Part shown: positions 1 to 11,075 of the stretch, one piece after another
Position numbering within the stretch: position 1 is the stretch's first letter
Layout: every line of letters starts with the position of its first letter
Assembly: GCF_023856365.1 (NCBI RefSeq)
Contig: NW_026042419.1
Location: 124,001 to 188,000, forward strand
Direction: 5' to 3'
DNA length: 64,000 nt
Origin: Brienomyrus brachyistius
Lineage: Eukaryota > Chordata > Actinopteri > Osteoglossiformes > Mormyridae
Notes under the pieces: model-generated
Database searches by the model: none
Seen by the model: only the letters and a program-made list of their open reading frames with translations
Told to the model about the DNA's origin: nothing
Made by a program: the position numbers and the translations under genes

Positions 1-1084
1 TTTGTATAATATAGCCTTATGGTGACCCTGCTTTGGAAGCTCTTTCCTCTAAAATTGTTCTGTGTCATTAAACCCTGCACTCCAGCAGCTCTGCCTTAAA
101 TCATTAGATATATCTTTACTACACCTTCTCTCACTGTATTTATTGCCCACCACTCTTTAAATACTGTTTTTGTGTGTCTGTGTGTTTTTGCAGCCATTCA
201 TTAACTGTAGAGTTTGCAGCAGACGGTCTGGTAATGATCTTACACATCCATCAAATGACTGTGTACCAAACAAGAAAGTGGATGAAGTAAGTGTAGAGAG
301 TCTTAGCATTATGGAAATGTAACAGGTGTGTGAATTGTGTCTAAACATGTGGTTAAACTTTGATTGTGTTTGTACATGCAAAAATTTGATCAGAGTACTG
401 TTTATTAATGACAATGTTACTTTTAATCTGAACAACAGTGGCAGCACCAAGGAAAAGCTTGGGGGGGGGGGCTCTAGCTCCTCCTCCAATGACCATAGTA
501 CCCCCACAGCACCCCCAAAATATTGGTTTCATTTTTTCTTTAACTATCTGTAAAATCTGTATATTGTGTAAGACATTTTTGCGGTTTTTACAGCATACTT
601 GTAGTGTATTTTTTCTTCAAAGTACACATAGAGGCTCTGTGAGCTAGACGTTAGAATTTTATATTTTATCCTATTTTATCCATGCTGTAGCTTATCGTGC
701 TGTGTGCTTCTATACACCATCTACATAAGCTGAAAAGCTAAAGCACCCGGTCTAAATAATCTCACTCCCCTATAGCACCTGTAGCATTAAGTCACTGGCG
801 CTGCCACTGCTGAATAAACGACTCCAATCTGACTAAACCGCTTAACTTTTCCTCCCCATGTTACATTTCAGGACAAACGACGTAATATGTGTCCTTCTGA
901 TAAACCTCTTCTCAGACCTAAAACTGCCTTGGCTTCCAAGGACACTAAAGAAGCTGAAGGAGACCGTCTGGCTGTTTCTGATGGCTGATGGTCCTGCAAT
1001 GTGGACCAGAGGAGGAAACTGGGAGGGAAAATGCTTTGCTTTATATCATGCCCACCCAAAGCCCCCAGTGAGTAAGCCATAGGC
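1..1084. other. No gene recognised
   Basis: This stretch is AT-rich with no ORF resembling a known protein. A G-run at about 460-470 is the only low-complexity feature. Nothing here can be assigned beyond generic fish intergenic DNA. Confidence 0.5.
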
Positions 1085-1240
1085 GCCGATAGCATGGAAA
1101 AACTCCCAAGAAGGAAGAAACCTTGGGAGGGACCAAACTCAAAGGGGGAGCCCATCCTCCTGGGGCCGGCAAAGTGTAGGTGCAGGATCACAAAAAAACT
1201 TGACGAGAGAAACGAGAGAATTCGACTGTCCCTCACAAAA
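1085..1240 (-). repeat. LINE 3'-UTR-like fragment
   Basis: Read on the minus strand, this piece carries the phrase AAGGTTTCTTCCTTCTTGGG followed by GGAGTTTTTCCATGC. Similar wording occurs in 3' untranslated regions of common fish LINEs, and a related version (CAAGGTTTCTTCCTGCTAG) closes the plus-strand LINE at 36.9-37.1 kb. It is probably a detached LINE tail. Assignment to a clade is inference. Confidence 0.45.
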
Positions 1241-1439
1241 ACTGTAAAGTTTTAGTGGCTAAATTGCTTTTTCTATGCCTTTTCAAACAGGAGGAGATTT
1301 GTTTGGCTATACGTAGAAATTTTCTATACAATTTAGACAGCACAGAATCATTAACCTACTTTAATGCATTTATTAATACAACCACATATTTCACACATTT
1401 TGACATCAGTCATGCAGTGAAGATACAGTCTCTTTATTT

Positions 1440-1690
1440 CTTGACGCCAACCCTCCCCATTAATCCGGGCTTGGGACCGACACCTAGTTGAGCTGGCTTT
1501 CTCCCTTAAGTGGCTGGGTTAGGCTAAACTATGTACATATTTATGAAGACTACTATAAATTTATAAAGACCTCCCTAAATATGTAGTCTAACAAAACGCA
1601 GTTTAAAGAAGGTAGCCTACCTGGTAAACAAAGAAATTAAAAGGCCCACAGCATATAATCGGGCTATATCCAAGCAGTTTTTAAGAACGT
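1440..1690 (+). repeat. Dispersed repeat, inverted partner of 15.64-15.85 kb
   Basis: The segment from the words CCCCATTAATCCGGGCTTGG through GGCTGGGTTAGGCTAAAC to AACGCAGTTTAAAGAAGGTA recurs in reverse complement near 15,670-15,845. The two copies differ in their AT-rich centre. A GC-poor interspersed repeat such as a nonautonomous DNA transposon is likely, but no terminal repeats or target duplication were defined. Confidence 0.6.
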
Positions 1691-2144
1691 AACCTACATG
1701 GCGAAATTGAATTACTTTCTGGACCAACAAACGCAACCAGACATGAACATTATGCACCTTCCTAGTCTTGATGTATGTCGTCATACAGATGAGGACGTTA
1801 AGGCAGCCTTTAGGTCCGACCCATCATGCACTGCAGTTTTTTGCAAATTCCTCAGATGGAAAACCATTAAATACCTCTTCTATTACCTTATATTACCTTA
1901 TATTCATGTAATAAATATACAAATATCAATTAGTTGGAAATCAGCCAGACAGACGTAATTACTACAAATGGTTTCCACTGTATTTGTGACTCTGAGTGCC
2001 GCAGGCTTGGATGCAGTGCCGCACCATTTTGTAAGGCATGCACTGGCCAATCATGTAGCACTTCTCTCATAAATATTAATGAGACATCACCTACCACCCT
2101 GCAAAAAAGAAATTTGCCGCTCGTCCCCCTGCACATGAACCAAC

Positions 2145-2255
2145 ATGGCTGTGTCAACCAGCGGAGCTCCGGAGCCTCTGGAGAAACACGCGGCAAAAAA
2201 GGCTCGCATACGGTCTTCCAGAGTTTGGGAATACTTCAGTCATGACACCTTTTCT
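2145..2255 (+). pseudogene. hAT transposase N-terminal fragment
   Basis: An ATG at 2145 opens a short reading frame with a Lys/Arg-rich start followed by RIRSSRVWEYFSHDT. This matches the way many hAT transposases begin, just before a BED zinc finger (basic stretch, then S-x-VW-x-x-F). The frame stops soon after, before any zinc-finger cysteines, so only the extreme N terminus remains. Upstream, TGGCCAATCA and an AT-rich stretch could be the old element promoter. The identification rests on about 15 residues. Confidence 0.45.
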
Positions 2256-2870
2256 GCGCCTCTACTGTAGCTGGCGTTAATGACGCTGTTTCAGCCATTT
2301 TATATTTTCTGTTTACTTATTCTGTCATGTAAGACTGAGACAAATTATCGTTTACGACTATTCTTACACACTGTAGCCTGACTTGCTGACTTAAGTAAGC
2401 TTAACTATAAGCTACCTTTGCTAGTGTTTGTGAATAACATGTTTCTCTAGTTATGAAATTATTCCATGTTTTAGCATCTGTTTCAACATTAAAGTCAAAT
2501 TGGTATATTGAAATATGTAAAAACTATTGAACTATTAGCTTAAGTCTAACATAGAAAATCCTACTGAATCTCTTAAGATTTTCCTTTTTTGTTAATGCAC
2601 TAATGTTTAAGAAGTGTCTTAAATTGAATTTCAGATTTGTGTGTGGGTGGGAGTGGGTGAATTGTATTAAATTCATACATTCATTCTTTTGGCTCAGACA
2701 TTACTGACCTAAAACAAATTGAGGCATTGGGTAAGTGCTTAAATTAGCTACTAAATGGCAAAAAATATTCTAAATATCACATTTTCCATTCTTCGGTATA
2801 ATTTTAATGAATCACCTATGCTGCCAAACATTAACGCATAGATTGTCACAACACTCTATGTTTTAGTTCT
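2256..2870. other. No feature recognised
   Basis: AT-rich sequence without a convincing ORF, repeat or structured element. Confidence 0.5.
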
Positions 2871-2875
2871 TCTTT

Positions 2876-3175
2876 ATGTGTATAGGACGGTGTGATGGTT
2901 CTGGTGGTGGGTGTGGCCGACGCTGCTCGCGATGTTTGGCTATGCTGCAGTCCCAGGGACCAAGTTGGAACACATTTCCACCTTCAAGCTTAGGTGGAAA
3001 AACGGCACCGAGACCCAGCAGCAGGACAACTTCTTGTCCAGACAACCAGCCCTGCTTCATCATTGAAGTAAGCCCTGTGAACAGGAGCGAGATGTACTTC
3101 TGCAGTGGATGTTATAGCGGAAAGAACATCCCCATCCTCACGTCTGCCGGAGTGCCCCCTCAAGTGGGTGTGTGA
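2876..3175 (+). pseudogene. Possible Ig V-like domain relic
   Basis: Two frames here resemble pieces of an immunoglobulin V domain. One reads FKLRWKNGTETQQQDNF, and a second ends VSPVNRSEMYFCSGCYSG, which recalls the S-x-MYFC strand-F motif. The frame changes between the two halves and no leader or J motif is visible. A NITR gene lies 50 kb away, so a degraded receptor exon is conceivable. A chance resemblance is equally possible. Confidence 0.22.
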
Positions 3176-3215
3176 CTTAACTCGATGGATGAATTGGACA
3201 GAATGTACTGTTACT

Positions 3216-3830
3216 AGAGGTCGACCGATATGGGTTTTTCAAGTCAAGGGTCAGGCGATGGCCGATATATGCTGCTGATTTTTTTTGGCCGATAATTGGA
3301 CGTTTTCCCCTCTATTTGCATGGTAAAATATCACACTAATAATAACAAACGATACACAAAATTTCTCAATTTAGCATTTATTGAATACTCAACTTGGAAA
3401 CAATAACACATTTATAAACAATAAAAATAGCAGCATCAGAATCTCTGTTAGTGCACAATATAGCAGCAAACTCCTCATGTTTGACGGAAGGAAATTTGTA
3501 AACAATACAAAAAGGAATAAGCATGTTATCTTTAGTTGTAATCCCACTTCCAGTCCCTGAGTCTTACTCACCACACTCATACTTCACAGCAAACAGACAG
3601 CAGTTAATTAACCAGAAGAGAAAAATGCAAAAACACAACAGAACTTGTAAATAATAACAAACTAATAGACAATAAAAATAGCAGCATCAGAATCTCTATT
3701 AGTGCCAAATATAGCAGCAAACTCCTCATGTCTGACGGAAGGAAAATTTGTAAATACACAAAGGAATGAGCACATCTTCAGTTTTAATCCCATTTCCAGT
3801 CCCTGAGTCTTCCTCATCCCACAAGCAGGC
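3216..3830. repeat. Transposon-like repeat with ~240-bp internal duplication
   Basis: The phrase AGAGGTCGACCGATATGGG near 3216 is a recurrent terminal sequence of hAT-like nonautonomous elements in fish. Downstream, a block beginning AATAGCAGCATCAGAATCTC occurs at about 3425 and again at about 3670, each followed by CTCCTCATG, a GACGGAAGGAAA motif and TTCCAGTCCCTGAGTCTT. It is therefore a direct repeat with a period near 240 bp. The second copy runs straight into the left stub of the satellite array at 3826. Confidence 0.5.
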
Positions 3831-3878
3831 AAGGCATGTCACCCCGGTTGTGTGACACTTATTTTATATAATAAAATA
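3826..3878 (+). repeat. Broken left end of the TA-rich tandem array
   Basis: The sequence matches the monomer core of the main array: GCAGGCAAGGCATGTCAC, then a CGGTTGTGTGACA motif and TTATTTTATATA. It stops abruptly where the GC-rich Gypsy-like block begins. Array-type sequence resumes at about 5125 with AAAAAAACTATATG. This shows that the array once extended here and was split by later insertions. Confidence 0.8.
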
Positions 3879-3879
3879 A

Positions 3880-4962
3880 GTGCCCCCTGCGGCCCCAGAG
3901 CCCGAGCAGCCGTCTCCGCTGCCTGCAGCTACCGCGCCCACGTCCGAGGCGCTTTCCCTGCCTGCAGCTCCCGGGCAGGCGCCCCCTCTGCAGCCTGCAG
4001 CTCCAGTCCCTGGCCCCACTCCAGTCCCTTCTCCCCCTGTGACTCTGGTACCCTCACCCCGACGAGCCCGACCCCGGCCGCAGGTCCTTATGTCTGTGTC
4101 CCATAAGGGGAGAGGACACAGACGCACGGCTGGGGTCCCACCCGCCCAGCCCCCTGGCTCGCCCTCCCTCGCCGGCGCTAGGGCTTGGTCGGCACCTGCG
4201 GGTCCTGGCCCTCCGGGTCGGCTGTCGTCTGCGGGTCCCCCTCCGCGGCCTCGTCGCCCTGCCTCGGTCCCTCCTCCGGCGTCTTATCGGTTGCCTGCGG
4301 GCCCCCCGACGGCGGCTCCTCATTCGCCTGCTGGTCCTCCCGCTCTGGCGTGTCGGAGGACGTCGCCGTCTGCTGCGGCTCCCCCTCTCTCCTTGCCCTC
4401 GCCAGGGTCCCTTCCAGCTCCTTCGTCCCCTTCCCTGGTCTCCCCTCCGACTCCCTCCTTCGTCCCTGCGTCTGTCCCTCACCCCGTCTCCTCGGCCCCT
4501 CCGGCTCCGGCCTCCCGGCCGCCTGCAGCCCTTCCGGCTGCCTCCCGTCGCCCGCTGGGTCTCCCTCGGGCTCCTCTTGGTTCCCCCTCCTTCTCTCCCT
4601 GGCCTCCCGTCTTTGTCCCTCCTGCCTCTGCTCCCCCTCGCTTTGTTCCTCCTGTCTCTGTCCCTCCTCTCTTTGTCCCTCGTCCCTCTGGCTTCTGCTC
4701 CTCTTTCCCCGATGTTCCCTTCGTTCACTCCCGGTCCTTTTGTCCTGCCTGTTCCCTCCGTGTCCCCCTTTCTGATCTGTTTCTCTGCCTTTCCTGTCTT
4801 ATGTCAAGTCTTGTCCTGGCTCCTTCCCCTGTGCCAGTTCTGTCTGTCCGTTCTGTTCCCTGTCCCTCATTAATGAGGTTTTATATAGATATACATATAT
4901 GCCCGGCTTGTCCGCTCCTCGTGTGTGCCACGCCCCCTGATTACCCACGTGTGCTTCCCTGA
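3880..4962 (+). CDS. Pro/Ser-rich 360-residue ORF in Gypsy-like 3' region
   Basis: An uninterrupted 360-codon frame with extreme Pro, Ser and Ala content and many pyrimidine-rich codons (for example LPAAPGQAPPLQPAAPVPGP). No folded domain, zinc knuckle or protease motif is visible. The block is far more GC-rich than its surroundings. It runs directly into a sequence matching LTRs of the family at 38.3 and 47.4 kb, so it most likely represents the internal 3' end of a Ty3/Gypsy-like retroelement rather than a host gene. The 5' part of the element is missing. The frame may be open only because composition makes stop codons rare. The opposite strand also has a 224-codon Arg-rich shadow frame. 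Confidence 0.4.
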   Translation: MPPAAPEPEQPSPLPAATAPTSEALSLPAAPGQAPPLQPAAPVPGPTPVPSPPVTLVPSPRRARPRPQVLMSVSHKGRGHRRTAGVPPAQPPGSPSLAGARAWSAPAGPGPPGRLSSAGPPPRPRRPASVPPPASYRLPAGPPTAAPHSPAGPPALACRRTSPSAAAPPLSLPSPGSLPAPSSPSLVSPPTPSFVPASVPHPVSSAPPAPASRPPAALPAASRRPLGLPRAPLGSPSFSPWPPVFVPPASAPPRFVPPVSVPPLFVPRPSGFCSSFPDVPFVHSRSFCPACSLRVPLSDLFLCLSCLMSSLVLAPSPVPVLSVRSVPCPSLMRFYIDIHICPACPLLVCATPPDYPRVLP

Positions 4963-5120
4963 TCGTCTCCTGCTTTGCCCGATTACTTTGATTAGTCATG
5001 ACCTATTTTAAGTCCTGGTCTTACCTGTTTGCCCTGTCCGTCATTGTAGTTTGTCAATGCCTGCGTTCCGTCCTGCTCTACCCGCTCCGTTTCCCCGATT
5101 AAAGACCCGTTTTCACAAAC
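4898..5120 (+). mobile_element. Partial Gypsy-like LTR
   Basis: Starting at ATGCCCGGCTTGTCCGCTCC, this segment carries the family core GTGTGCCACGCCCCCTGATT also present in the solo LTRs at 38.3 kb (minus strand) and 47.4 kb. It ends near a CGATTAAAGACCCG polyadenylation-like region. The expected TGTCA start is not present; the first bases are replaced by AT-rich sequence, so the LTR is truncated or rearranged. It forms the 3' end of the block beginning at 3880. Confidence 0.7.
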
Positions 5121-5151
5121 ACAAAAAAAACTATATGTATACATATACATA

Positions 5152-5859
5152 CACTGAACAAAAATATAAACGCAACACTTTTGTTTTTGCTCCCATTTTT
5201 CATGAGATGGACTTAAAGATCTACAATTCATTCCAGATACACAATATTACCATTTCTCTCAAACATTTCTCACAAATCAGTCTAAATGTGTGATAGTGAG
5301 CACTTCTGCTTTGCTGAGATAATCCATCCCACCTCACAGGTGTGCCACATCAAGATGCTGATCTGACATCATGGGTAGTGCACAGGTGTACCAGTTCCCA
5401 CTAATATCCAACAACTTCGCACAGCCATTGAAGAGGAGTGGACCAACATTCCACAGGCCACAATTGACAATCTGATAAACTCTATGCGAAGAAGATGTGT
5501 TGCATTGTATGAGGCAAATGGTGGTCACACCAGATACTGACCGGTTCTGAGTCCCCAGACCCCCAATAAAGCAAAAAACTGCACATTCCAGGGTGGCCTT
5601 TTATTGTGGGCAGTATAAGGTACACCTGTGCACTACCCATGATGTCAGATCAGCATCTTGATGTGGCACACCTGTGAGGTGGGATGGATTATCTCAGCAA
5701 AGCAGAAGTGCTCACTATCACACATTTAGACTGATTTGTGAGAAATGTTTGAGAGAAATGGTAATATTGTGTATCTGGAATGAATTGTAGGTCTTTAAGT
5801 CCATCTCATGAAAAATGGGAGCAGAAACAAGAGTGTTGCGTTTATATTTTTGTTCAGTA
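5152..5859 (+). mobile_element. Deleted Tc1-like transposon, TA target duplication
   Basis: Long terminal inverted repeats of about 230 bp begin CACTGAACAAAAATATAAAC and end in the complementary form TTTATATTTTTGTTCAGTA. TA dinucleotides flank the element at 5150-5151 and 5860-5861. Inside remains only the last part of a transposase frame (IEEEWTNIPQATIDNLINSM region, ending in HTRY-type codons). Compared with the fuller copy at 27.1 kb, the interior is lost between two GTGTACC words, which suggests microhomology-mediated deletion. The element sits in a TA tract of the tandem array. Confidence 0.92.
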
Positions 5860-5861
5860 TA

Positions 5862-6317
5862 TATATTTATGGGTGTATCGAGACTAGATGGTCAGTATGG
5901 ATAACTAAGGTGCACTAAAACTGGGTGAGCAGGCAAGGCATGTCACCCAGGTTGTGTGACAATTATTTTATATAAATGTATATATGTATATATATATTCC
6001 ATCCACCATCCCTCCTTTACGGAGAACTGCGTTATTTTTATTGTCCATTACGAAAAAAATAAAAAAACTATATATATATATATATATATATACATATATA
6101 TTTATGGGTGTATCGAGACTAGATGGTCATTATGGATAACTAAGGTGCACTAAAACTGGGTGAGCAGGCAAGGCATGTCACCCAGGTTGTGTGACAATTA
6201 TTTTATATAAATGTATATATATATATATATATTCCATCCACCATCCCTCCTTTACGGAGAACTGCGTTATTTTTCTTTTCTATTGCTAATAAAAAAACTA
6301 TATATATGTACATATAT

Positions 6318-6371
<54 letters not shown>

Positions 6372-6558
6372 GTGTATCGAGACTAGATGGTCAGTATGGA
6401 TAACTAAGGTGCACTAAAATTGGGTGAGCAGGCAAGGCATGTCACCCAGGTTGTGTGACAATTATTTTATATATATGCATATACATATTCCATCCACCAT
6501 CCCTCCTTTATGGAGAACTGCGTTATTTTTATTGTCTATTGCAAAAAAAAAACAGAAA

Positions 6559-6623
<65 letters not shown>

Positions 6624-6735
6624 TATTCATGGGTGTATCGAGACTAGATGGTCATTCTGGATAACTAAAGTGCACTAAAATTGGGTGAGCAGGCAAGGCA
6701 TGTCACCCAGGTTGTGTGACAATTATTTTATATAA

Positions 6736-6785
<50 letters not shown>

Positions 6786-7069
6786 CATCCACCATCCCTC
6801 CTTTACGGAGAACTGCGTTATTTTTCTTTTTTATTGCTAATAAAAAAACTATATATATATACATATATATTTATGGGTGTATCGAGACTAGATGGTCATT
6901 ATGAATAACTAAGGTGCACTAAAATTGGGTGAGCAGGCAAGGCATGTCACCCCGGTTGTGTGACAATTATTTTATATATATATTCCATCCACCATCCCTC
7001 CTTTACGGAGGACTGCTTTATTTTTAATATCCATTGCGAAAAAAAAACACAAGAAAAAGAAAAAATATC

Positions 7070-7108
<39 letters not shown>

Positions 7109-7213
7109 GGGTGTGTCGAGACTAGATGGTCAGTATGGATAACTAAAGTGCACTAAAATTGGGTGAGCAGGCAAGGCATGTCACCCAGGTTGTGTGACAA
7201 TTATTTTATATAA

Positions 7214-7287
<74 letters not shown>

Positions 7288-8229
7288 CATCCACCATCCC
7301 TCCTTTACGGAGAACTGTGTTATTTTTCTTTTCTATTGCTAATAAAAAAACTATATATATGTACATATATATATATATATATATGGGTGTATCGAGACTA
7401 GTTGGTCATTATGGATAACTAAGTTGCACTAAAATTGGGTGAGCAGGCAAGGCATGTCACCCAGGTTGTGTGACAATTATTTTATATATATGTATATATA
7501 TATTCCATCCACCATCCCTCCTTTATGGAGAACTGCGCTATTTTTATTGTCTATTGCAAAAAAAAAAAAAAAAAAAAACAATACATATATATACATATAT
7601 ATTTATGGGTGTATCGAGACTAGATGGTCATTATGAATAACTAAGGTGCACTAAAATTGGGTGAGCAGGCAAGGCATGTCACCCCGGTTGTGTGACAATT
7701 ATTTTATATATATATTCCATCCACCATCCCTCCTTTACGGAGAACTGCGTTATTTTTATTGTCCATTGCGAAAAAAAAAAAACTATATATATACATATAT
7801 ATTTATGGGTGTATCGAGACTAGTTGGTCATTATGGATAACTAAGTTGCACTAAAATTGGGTGAGCAGGCAAGGCATGTCACCCAGGTTGTGTGACAATT
7901 ATTTTATATATATGTATGTATATATTCCATCCACCATCCCTCCTTTACGGAGAACTGCGTTATTTTTCTTTTCTATTGCTAATAAAAAAACTATATATAT
8001 GTACATATATATATATATATTTATGGGTGTATCGAGACTAGTTGGTCATTATGGATAACTAAGGTGCACTAAAATTGGGTGAGCAGGCAAGGCATGTCAC
8101 CCCAGTTGTGTGACAATTATTTTATATAAATGTATATATATATTCCCTCCACCACCCCTCCTTTACGGAGGACTGCTTTATTTTTAATATCCATTGCGAA
8201 AAAAAAACACAAGAAAAAGAAAAAATATC

Positions 8230-8276
<47 letters not shown>

Positions 8277-8463
8277 GTGTGTCGAGACTAGATGGTCAGT
8301 ATGGATAACTGAGGTGCACTAAAATTGGGTGAGCAGGCAAGGCATGTCACCCAGGTTGTGTGACAATTATTTTATATATATGCATATACATATTCCATCC
8401 ACCATCCCTCCTTTACGGAGAACTGCGTTATTTTTATTGTCTATTGCAAAAAAAAAACAGAAA

Positions 8464-8514
<51 letters not shown>

Positions 8515-8934
8515 TATTCATGGGTGTATCAAGACTAGATGGTCATTATGGATAACTAAAGTGCACTAAAATTGGGTGAGCAGGCAAGGCATGTCACCCA
8601 GGTTGTGTGACAATTATTTTATATAAATGTATATATATATATATATATTCCATCCACCATCCCTCCTTTACGGAGAACTGCGTTATTTTTCTTTTCTATT
8701 GCTAATAAAAAAACTATATATATATACATATATATTTATGGGTGTATCGAGACTAGATGGTCATTATGAATAACTAAGGTGCACTAAAATTGGGTGAGCA
8801 GGCAAGGCATGTCACCCCGGTTGTGTGACAATTATTTTATATATATATTCCATCCACCATCCCTCCTTTACGGAGGACTGCTTTATTTTTAATATCCATT
8901 GCGAAAAAAAAACACAAGAAAAAGAAAAAATATC

Positions 8935-8985
<51 letters not shown>

Positions 8986-9088
8986 GTGTGTCGAGACTAG
9001 ATGGTCAGTATGGATAACTAAAGTGCACTAAAATTGGGTGAGCAGGCAAGGCATGTCACCCAGGTTGTGTGACAATTATTTTATATAA

Positions 9089-9136
<48 letters not shown>

Positions 9137-9438
9137 CATCCACCATCCCTCCTTTACGGAGAACTGCGTTATTTTTCTTTTCTATTGCTAATAAAAAAAC
9201 TATATATATGTACATATATATATATATATATGGGTGTATCGAGACTAGTTGGTCATTATGGATAACTAAGTTGCACTAAAATTGGGTGAGCAGGCAAGGC
9301 ATGTCACCCAGGTTGTGTGACAATTATTTTATATATATATGTATATATATATTCCCTCCACCACCCCTCCTTTACGGAGGACTGCTTTATTTTTAATATC
9401 CATTGCGAAAAAAAAACACAAGAAAAAGAAAAAATATC

Positions 9439-9483
<45 letters not shown>

Positions 9484-9586
9484 GTGTGTCGAGACTAGAT
9501 GGTCAGTATGGATAACTAAAGTGCACTAAAATTGGGTGAGCAGGCAAGGCATGTCACCCAGGTTGTGTGACAATTATTTTATATAA

Positions 9587-9654
<68 letters not shown>

Positions 9655-9956
9655 CATCCACCATCCCTCCTTTACGGAGAACTGCGTTATTTTTCTTTTC
9701 TATTGCTAATAAAAAAACTATATATATGTACATATATATATATATATATGGGTGTATCGAGACTAGTTGGTCATTATGGATAACTAAGTTGCACTAAAAT
9801 TGGGTGAGCAGGCAAGGCATGTCACCCAGGTTGTGTGACAATTATTTTATATATATATGTATATATATATTCCCTCCACCACCCCTCCTTTACGGAGGAC
9901 TGCTTTATTTTTAATATCCATTGCGAAAAAAAAACACAAGAAAAAGAAAAAATATC

Positions 9957-10001
<45 letters not shown>

Positions 10002-10845
10002 GTGTGTCGAGACTAGATGGTCAGTATGGATAACTAAGGTGCACTAAAATTGGGTGAGCAGGCAAGGCATGTCACCCAGGTTGTGTGACAATTATTTTAT
10101 ATAAATGTATATATATATATATATATTCCATCCACCATCCCTCCTTTACGGAGAACTGCGTTATTTTTCTTTTCTATTGCTAATAAAAAAACTATATATA
10201 TATGTACATATATATATATATATGGGTGTATCGAGACTAGTTGGTCATTATGGATAACTAAGTTGCACTAAAATTGGGTGAGCAGGCAAGGCATGTCACC
10301 CAAGTTGTGTGACAATTATTTTATATATATGTATATATATATTCCATCCACCATCCCTCCTTTATGGAGAACTGCGTTATTTTTATTGTCTATTGCAAAA
10401 AAAAAAACAAAAAAAACTATATATATATACATATATATTTATGGGTGTATCGAGACTAGATGGTCATTATGAATAACTAAGGTGCACTAAAACTGGGTGA
10501 GCAGGCAAGGCATGTCACCCAGGTTGTGTGACAATTATTTTATATATATGTATATATATATTCCATCCACCATCCCTCCTTTACGGAGAACTGCGTTATT
10601 TTTATTGTCTATTGCAAAAAAAAAAACAAAAAAAACTATATATATATATACATATATATATATGGGTGTATCGAGACTAGAAGGTCATTATGCATAACTA
10701 AAGTGCACTAAAATTGGGTGAGCAGGAAAGGCATGTCACCCCAGTTGTGTGACAATTATTTTATATATATGTATATATATATATATATTCCCTCCACCAC
10801 CCCTCCTCTACGGAGGACTGCTTTATTTTTATTTCCATTGCAAAA
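5862..10845 (+). repeat. TA-rich tandem array with higher-order structure
   Basis: Twenty-one copies of an anchor, GAGCAGGCAAGGCATGTCAC or a close variant, recur at intervals of about 200-276 bp. Anchors begin near 5923, 6158, 6422, 6683, 6927, 7161, 7437, 7659, 7859, 8077, 8327, 8573, 8792, 9035, 9283, 9533, 9803, 10050, 10276, 10494 and 10718. Each unit has the same order: GGGTGTATCGAGACTAG, the anchor, GTTGTGTGACAATTATTTTA, a TA tract, CCATCCACCATCCCTCCTTT, then an A-rich tail and another TA tract. Three tail types exist: A (CTTTTCTATTGCTAATAAA), B (ATTGTCTATTGC plus A-run) and C (AATATCCATTGCG with GGAGGACTGC). Much length variation lies in the TA tracts. ORFs with alternating Ile-Tyr here are artefacts. 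Confidence 0.95.
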
Positions 10846-10855
10846 ATAAAAAATT

Positions 10856-10987
10856 TTAAAACACAAAAAAAAAAAAAAAACGAAAATAATAATAATAAAA
10901 ATAATTTTGAATGTGTATTCAAATAAGTTTGAATGTGTGTGAACTATATATAAATATATATATACACATGCATATACAGAAATATAT

Positions 10988-11034
<47 letters not shown>

Positions 11035-11075
11035 CACACACTCACATAAACACATACACACACTGTGTACAGTCT
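10856..11075. repeat. Low-complexity A-rich, TA and CA microsatellites
   Basis: An A-rich run, AAT trinucleotides, then TA and CA tracts mark the right edge of the tandem array. No coding potential is present. Confidence 0.8.

Noticed and set aside
157..507. 116-codon minus-strand frame near the left edge
   Set aside because: No similarity, no splice or promoter context, and it crosses a G-run.
4054..4728. 224-codon Arg-rich minus-strand frame
   Set aside because: It is the shadow of the pyrimidine-rich Pro/Ser block on the other strand; no domain and no promoter.
5956..10697. Many 60-84 codon frames with Ile-Tyr runs
   Set aside because: They are translations of (TA)n tracts in the satellite and repeat once per unit; none is a gene.
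5862..10845. Regularly spaced repeats considered as a CRISPR array
   Set aside because: Units are 200-276 bp with TA tracts and no unique ~30-nt spacers; the context is a vertebrate genome.
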